DNA from: Nereocystis luetkeana
Taxonomy: Eukaryota; Sar; Phaeophyceae; Laminariales; Laminariaceae
Length of the DNA stretch: 64,000 bases
Assembly (NCBI GenBank): GCA_031213475.1
Contig: JARUPZ010000008.1
Span: forward strand, 8,838,388-8,902,387
Direction of reading: 5' to 3'
Shown one piece after another: positions 60,745-64,000 of this stretch. A model generated the notes under the pieces. It was not told the DNA's origin. It did not search any database and saw nothing but the letters and a program-made list of their open reading frames with translations. The number at the start of each line of letters is the position of its first letter. The stretch's first letter is position 1. The position numbers and the translations under genes are program-made.

Positions 60745-61030
60745 TTCTTCTTTCATCTCTCCTTCCTGTTTGGGGTCGTATATCTCAGATCAGAAGTCAC
60801 AAAGCAGGCCCTTCTCCCTCCCCCCGACTACGTACGGTTCTTGCCTTTCATTTTTATCGCGAAAATACTTAGTTCGGCTCTTTCTTTTCCCTCGTCGACT
60901 CGCATCGAATTACGCCAACCCACGCTACTGCTATTAATAGGCACTCTAAGCAGTTGATTCCGTTATTTCCTTGAAAACTCAACAAAGTTCGACCCACCAC
61001 GTGGGATTCGAACGCCGGCATCAACTCCTA
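60745..61030 (-). mobile_element. SINE, near full length, minus strand
   Basis: The minus strand reads GGCGTTCGAATCC (B box, 61004-61016), GGGTCGAACTTTG, GCGTGGGTTGGCGTAATTCG, GAGTCGACGAGGGAAAAGAA and the GATCTGAGATATACG block. The head differs from the copies at 90 and 53710, suggesting another subfamily. Confidence 0.75.
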
Positions 61031-62485
61031 TTTATAATAAGGGTAAAGGTCTGTACCATGTCATAAAATATTATGTGTCATACCCGGTACGATAAAATAG
61101 GCATCCCGATATTGATTTTAAAAAACACGAGATGGATGAGATAAATGTCATAAGCATGGCCTATGATATTTTAAGATAGGATGATACCTTATAATTTCAT
61201 ATAACTCCATAGAACATCATATGATGTAAAATTATACGAATGAAGCCACGAATTCAGCCGTGTGAGTTCGGGCTCGGAAAACGTATCCATGGCATCATTT
61301 ATTGGTTTCTCCCCAGTGGCAGGTCGCTATGCCGACGAAAAGAATGGATGTAGAGCTGTGTACTTGTTGTAAAGCAGGTACTTCAATGCTGTAGTCCTCA
61401 GCACCAGCCACTGGGCGCAACTACGTACTGCACCAAGACTTGAAAGCAGATTGTAGTCGATCACACACGCTGGAACAGACTATGGACGATTCACACCCTA
61501 CACGAGATCTCGAATGCATCAAGTTGGTAGAAACCATGGCCCCGCGCCTAGTCCACGATGCGAAGCTGTTGGGCAATAACGCGATACACAGTCAGTATGC
61601 ACAACAACTGCAATAATAATACACGCAGCACACACCGCAGCAGTATTTAGTTCCGCAAAATAAAAGAGAGTAACTAGTTCTAAATTCAAAATTAAATGCG
61701 AAATACGGCGACATAGAATGCCAGGAAACGCACCCACCAACAAACATGGCGAATATCCCTCGGGCCCACCCGTTGGCGTGCGGGCCCACCCGTTGCCGTG
61801 CACAACCGCAGTGTGGGCAGGAGTCAATGTTATGAAGAGTCGTACAACCGCTGGCACGCAAGAGGAGAAGATATCACCGCGTAAATTAAAGGGGATTACG
61901 CCTCCTATCCATCTACAGCTGCTACTACTACTACTACTGTTAAAAATAGTTGCTGCTGCAGTGATCTGAAGCAAATACCTGGTAGTAAATAATTTGCAAC
62001 ACCTTATCATTTAAAAAAGGTCGTCAGCTTGAAAACGATGGGAACTCCGACTACAAAGTAGTATCAGGAAGCAGGTAGTTGTTAATATTCAATCCCACTA
62101 CTACTACGAAGACCATCGTCGCTTACCTAAAAAAAGGCAAAAAGACGGACAACTCTGACTTACCAAAAAATGGGGACTTGGACCAACTACAACACACGAA
62201 CAACAAGAAAAACGGAGGGCCGACCCCGATTATTGTACACAATAACTACGAGAAGAGCAATTTAATGAGAGGACTCCGGCATACGGGTATATGTACATGA
62301 ACTATCAACACACGACTATGCGACGAACACTACTAGGTGTACTTCAGCATTGAGACGAAATGCGCGGTGGGTTTCGTCCGTTCGTCGACGGGCGCATCGC
62401 TACGCGCAAGAATAATGTACGAGATAATACATGGAGACATAACCATCATATATCTTTCGTGACAGAGGGAACGGATCGGCCACGA

Positions 62486-62695
62486 TTACCACAGCCCCCG
62501 GTTAGAGTGTAGGAACACAATGTTCTCCACGTTTCTTTCATCTGTCACCCTTGCGCGTTTCACGGTGGCGATGTTGCCGGCGGTGGAACAGAGGCGTTCC
62601 GCAGACGCTGGCGTGGCCTGGACGCCGAGGTACTTCCTCGCCAGCGATGCCAAGGTGGGGTTTATCTCCTCCTTACTCTTCTTTGATAGTACACC
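62486..62695 (-). pseudogene. hAT transposase C-terminal dimerisation domain remnant
   Basis: Seventy codons on the minus strand end in TAA at 62486-62488. The reading has, in order, INPTLASLARKYLGVQAT, then SAERLCSTAGNIATVKRAR, then ENIVFLHSNRGLW. This is the classic end of hAT transposases: P-x-L-A-x-L-A-R-K-Y-L, P-x-S-x-x-S-E-R-x-F-S-x-A-G, then the N-V-E-x-L-V-F-L-x-x-N-x-x-L-W close. The residue at the usual Phe of ERVFS is Cys. A possible splice acceptor (CACCCAG) precedes the reading. No upstream RNase H-like catalytic part is recognisable in the next kilobase, so this is a fragment or a decayed copy. The plus-strand frame over the same DNA (62520-62756) is its shadow. Confidence 0.8.
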
Positions 62696-62949
62696 TGGGT
62701 GGGTATTAGCTGATTACCGGATAACAAAAGGGGCAGTATGGGGCAGGCCCGGCTAGGGTAGTGCAGGTTGAGCTAGATGCGTGCAGCTACATTTATTTAG
62801 AGTTTGATATATTATCTTGATGATTCCCATATTTCCTGGCTCTCAGAGTGTTCTGAGAGCAGGGGGGAGTTATGTATAATACTTGTTTGGCGCGTTTCAT
62901 CACAAACACGCATCCTAGACAGTAGAGGGGAAACGGGATACTGAATACC

Positions 62950-63048
62950 ATGACACAAGCCCACCTTGAACGGCTGTATGTGCAGATGCATAGAAATCCG
63001 GAGGAGGGTAAAAAATTCATCCAGAAAATTCTGAAAAATGGAACGAAG
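62950..63048 (+). other. Possible exon, 33 codons, unknown
   Basis: The frame begins with ATG and encodes MTQAHLERLYVQMHRNPEEG, then KKFIQKILKNGTK. It reaches an AAG|GTACGG donor-like junction in phase 0. The composition is protein-like (amphipathic, helix-rich). Downstream, in-frame translation loses quality, consistent with an intron. No family is recognised, and the partner exon would lie in or beyond the window end. Confidence 0.25.
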
Positions 63049-63347
63049 GTACGGCGCTTCACAACCCACCCCCACACCTCTATACCCTGCAAGACGAAAG
63101 CCGGTCAAACCAACAAAAATCTGCCTCCCACGGTAGGAAGCACGTTTGTCCCGACTATGCGAAAGCACCCGCCCAACGCTTGGGATTGTTTCGACGAAAC
63201 AGAGTCCGATTGTTTTAGATCGGCAACGTACTCTATCTATCGCTCTTCTTGCGTGCGAAAGTGCGAATATGATCGGCTCATTATCATACAAAATGTGGAA
63301 CGCGACGTATTACTTCGGATTTTTTCTTCATGATTTCTCACACCAGC

Positions 63348-63388
63348 TACCTGGTACATCATACCATACTATGATATTGTACCAGGTA
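63348..63388. repeat. 41 bp inverted repeat bounded by TACCTGGTACA
   Basis: TACCTGGTACA at the left and TGTACCAGGTA at the right, with CATACTATG-type AT-rich DNA between. More short palindromes of GATATGATATATC type continue to about 63480. Confidence 0.7.
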
Positions 63389-63659
63389 CCTGATATGATA
63401 TTCTATCGATATGATATATCGTGCATCGCGCTGTTTACGTGATATATCATACCAGTATATCGTATGGTAGCGTTTCTTGATATGATACCGACTTCTTATT
63501 CAAGGGTTTCAGCTATTGATAGCCCGCGTGGACGACCGGTATGATGATGATGTTGTTGTTGTTGATTTAACATCAACTCCCGTCGAAAATATTGAGTCCG
63601 TGGGAACAGCATAGGCTCCGCCTCCCAAAACTGTAGTGGAAGAATACATCAGTGAAAAA

Positions 63660-64000
63660 ATATGTAGCCGAATCAAGTACTGCAGAAAACAGAAACAGCC
63701 AAATGCACCTCATGGCTGAAAAACATCGTACGCCTCGTACAAGAAAAAGTCGAGTTCTTGCACGAGTTGCAATCTACTCCAGTCCGACCGCATACGAAAA
63801 ACGAATCGAACGAACAACAGTTTAAACAAAATAAAGTACAGCGAAACAAAAAAAAACCCATCAAATCAAAACGACTAAGGTCGGATCTAATTCTAGCGAG
63901 AAAAGAGCTACAGCAGCACATACATACGCAATCGCACGAAAACAAACGAACAAAACCAAATTGAGAGCAAAGTGAAAGAGCTTAAGGACAAAAAACAAGA
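63660..64000. other. A-rich end of window, no gene recognised
   Basis: A Lys/Asn/Gln-rich frame (63758-63964) follows from A-rich composition. The window ends here, so a gene starting beyond cannot be judged. Confidence 0.4.

Noticed and set aside
62520..62756. Plus-strand 78-codon frame taken as a gene
   Set aside because: The opposite strand carries the hAT dimerisation domain, so this frame is a shadow.
1..64000. Dispersed TATTAATAG and CACTTACTT words
   Set aside because: Both look frequent (TATTAATAG at least ten times), but AT-rich or splice-donor-like composition could explain them. Unlike TACCWGGTA, I have no before-and-after pair of repeats showing insertion.

Overview
This window looks like nuclear DNA of a brown alga (Phaeophyceae). 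The main reason is the one clear gene. It is a seven-exon mannuronan C5-epimerase on the minus strand (37533-42637) whose beta-helix sequence and DPHD active-site motif match the alginate-modifying epimerases that brown algae carry in many copies. Long GT-AG introns (283-1041 bp), TTAGGG-type interstitial telomeric DNA and very low gene density all fit a multicellular brown alga. I cannot name the species.

Layout. 0-17 kb is a mosaic of dispersed repeats: a tRNA-derived SINE (90-436), two kinds of MITE, and at least four diverged copies of a roughly 1.2 kb repeat at 7-13.3 kb. 18.27-20.98 kb is a strange array built from short palindromic words (CCATGG, GGGACGTCCC, GGGACGACCC) without a fixed period. 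21-37 kb holds no gene I can support, only weak open frames, a short telomere-like tract and some repeat fragments. 37.5-42.6 kb is the epimerase gene, with one MITE inside its first intron. 43-64 kb is again dense in mobile DNA: SINE copies in both orientations, a three-layer nested insertion (53.5-54.1 kb), a complete 989 bp non-autonomous hAT element with a perfect 8 bp target duplication (54297-55285), a decayed PIF/Harbinger-like nuclease fragment (51.7-52.1 kb) and the C-terminal dimerisation domain of a hAT transposase (62.5-62.7 kb, minus strand).

The most interesting pattern is the 9-mer TACC(A/T)GGTA. I found 21 exact copies where about 0.5 is expected. They lie only in the two mobile-rich zones, with none in 16.4-43.6 kb. 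A 105 bp MITE that contains the 9-mer is exactly 7 bp longer than its sister copies, and a second repeat pair also differs by 7 bp. The motif therefore looks like a 7 bp micro-insertion at a TA dinucleotide, as an excision footprint of an undescribed TA-targeting DNA transposon would be. By analogy, Sleeping Beauty leaves TA-C(A/T)G-TA.

The window has one working gene embedded in transposon debris. I saw no operon-like organisation, no rRNA, no intact tRNA and no CRISPR.
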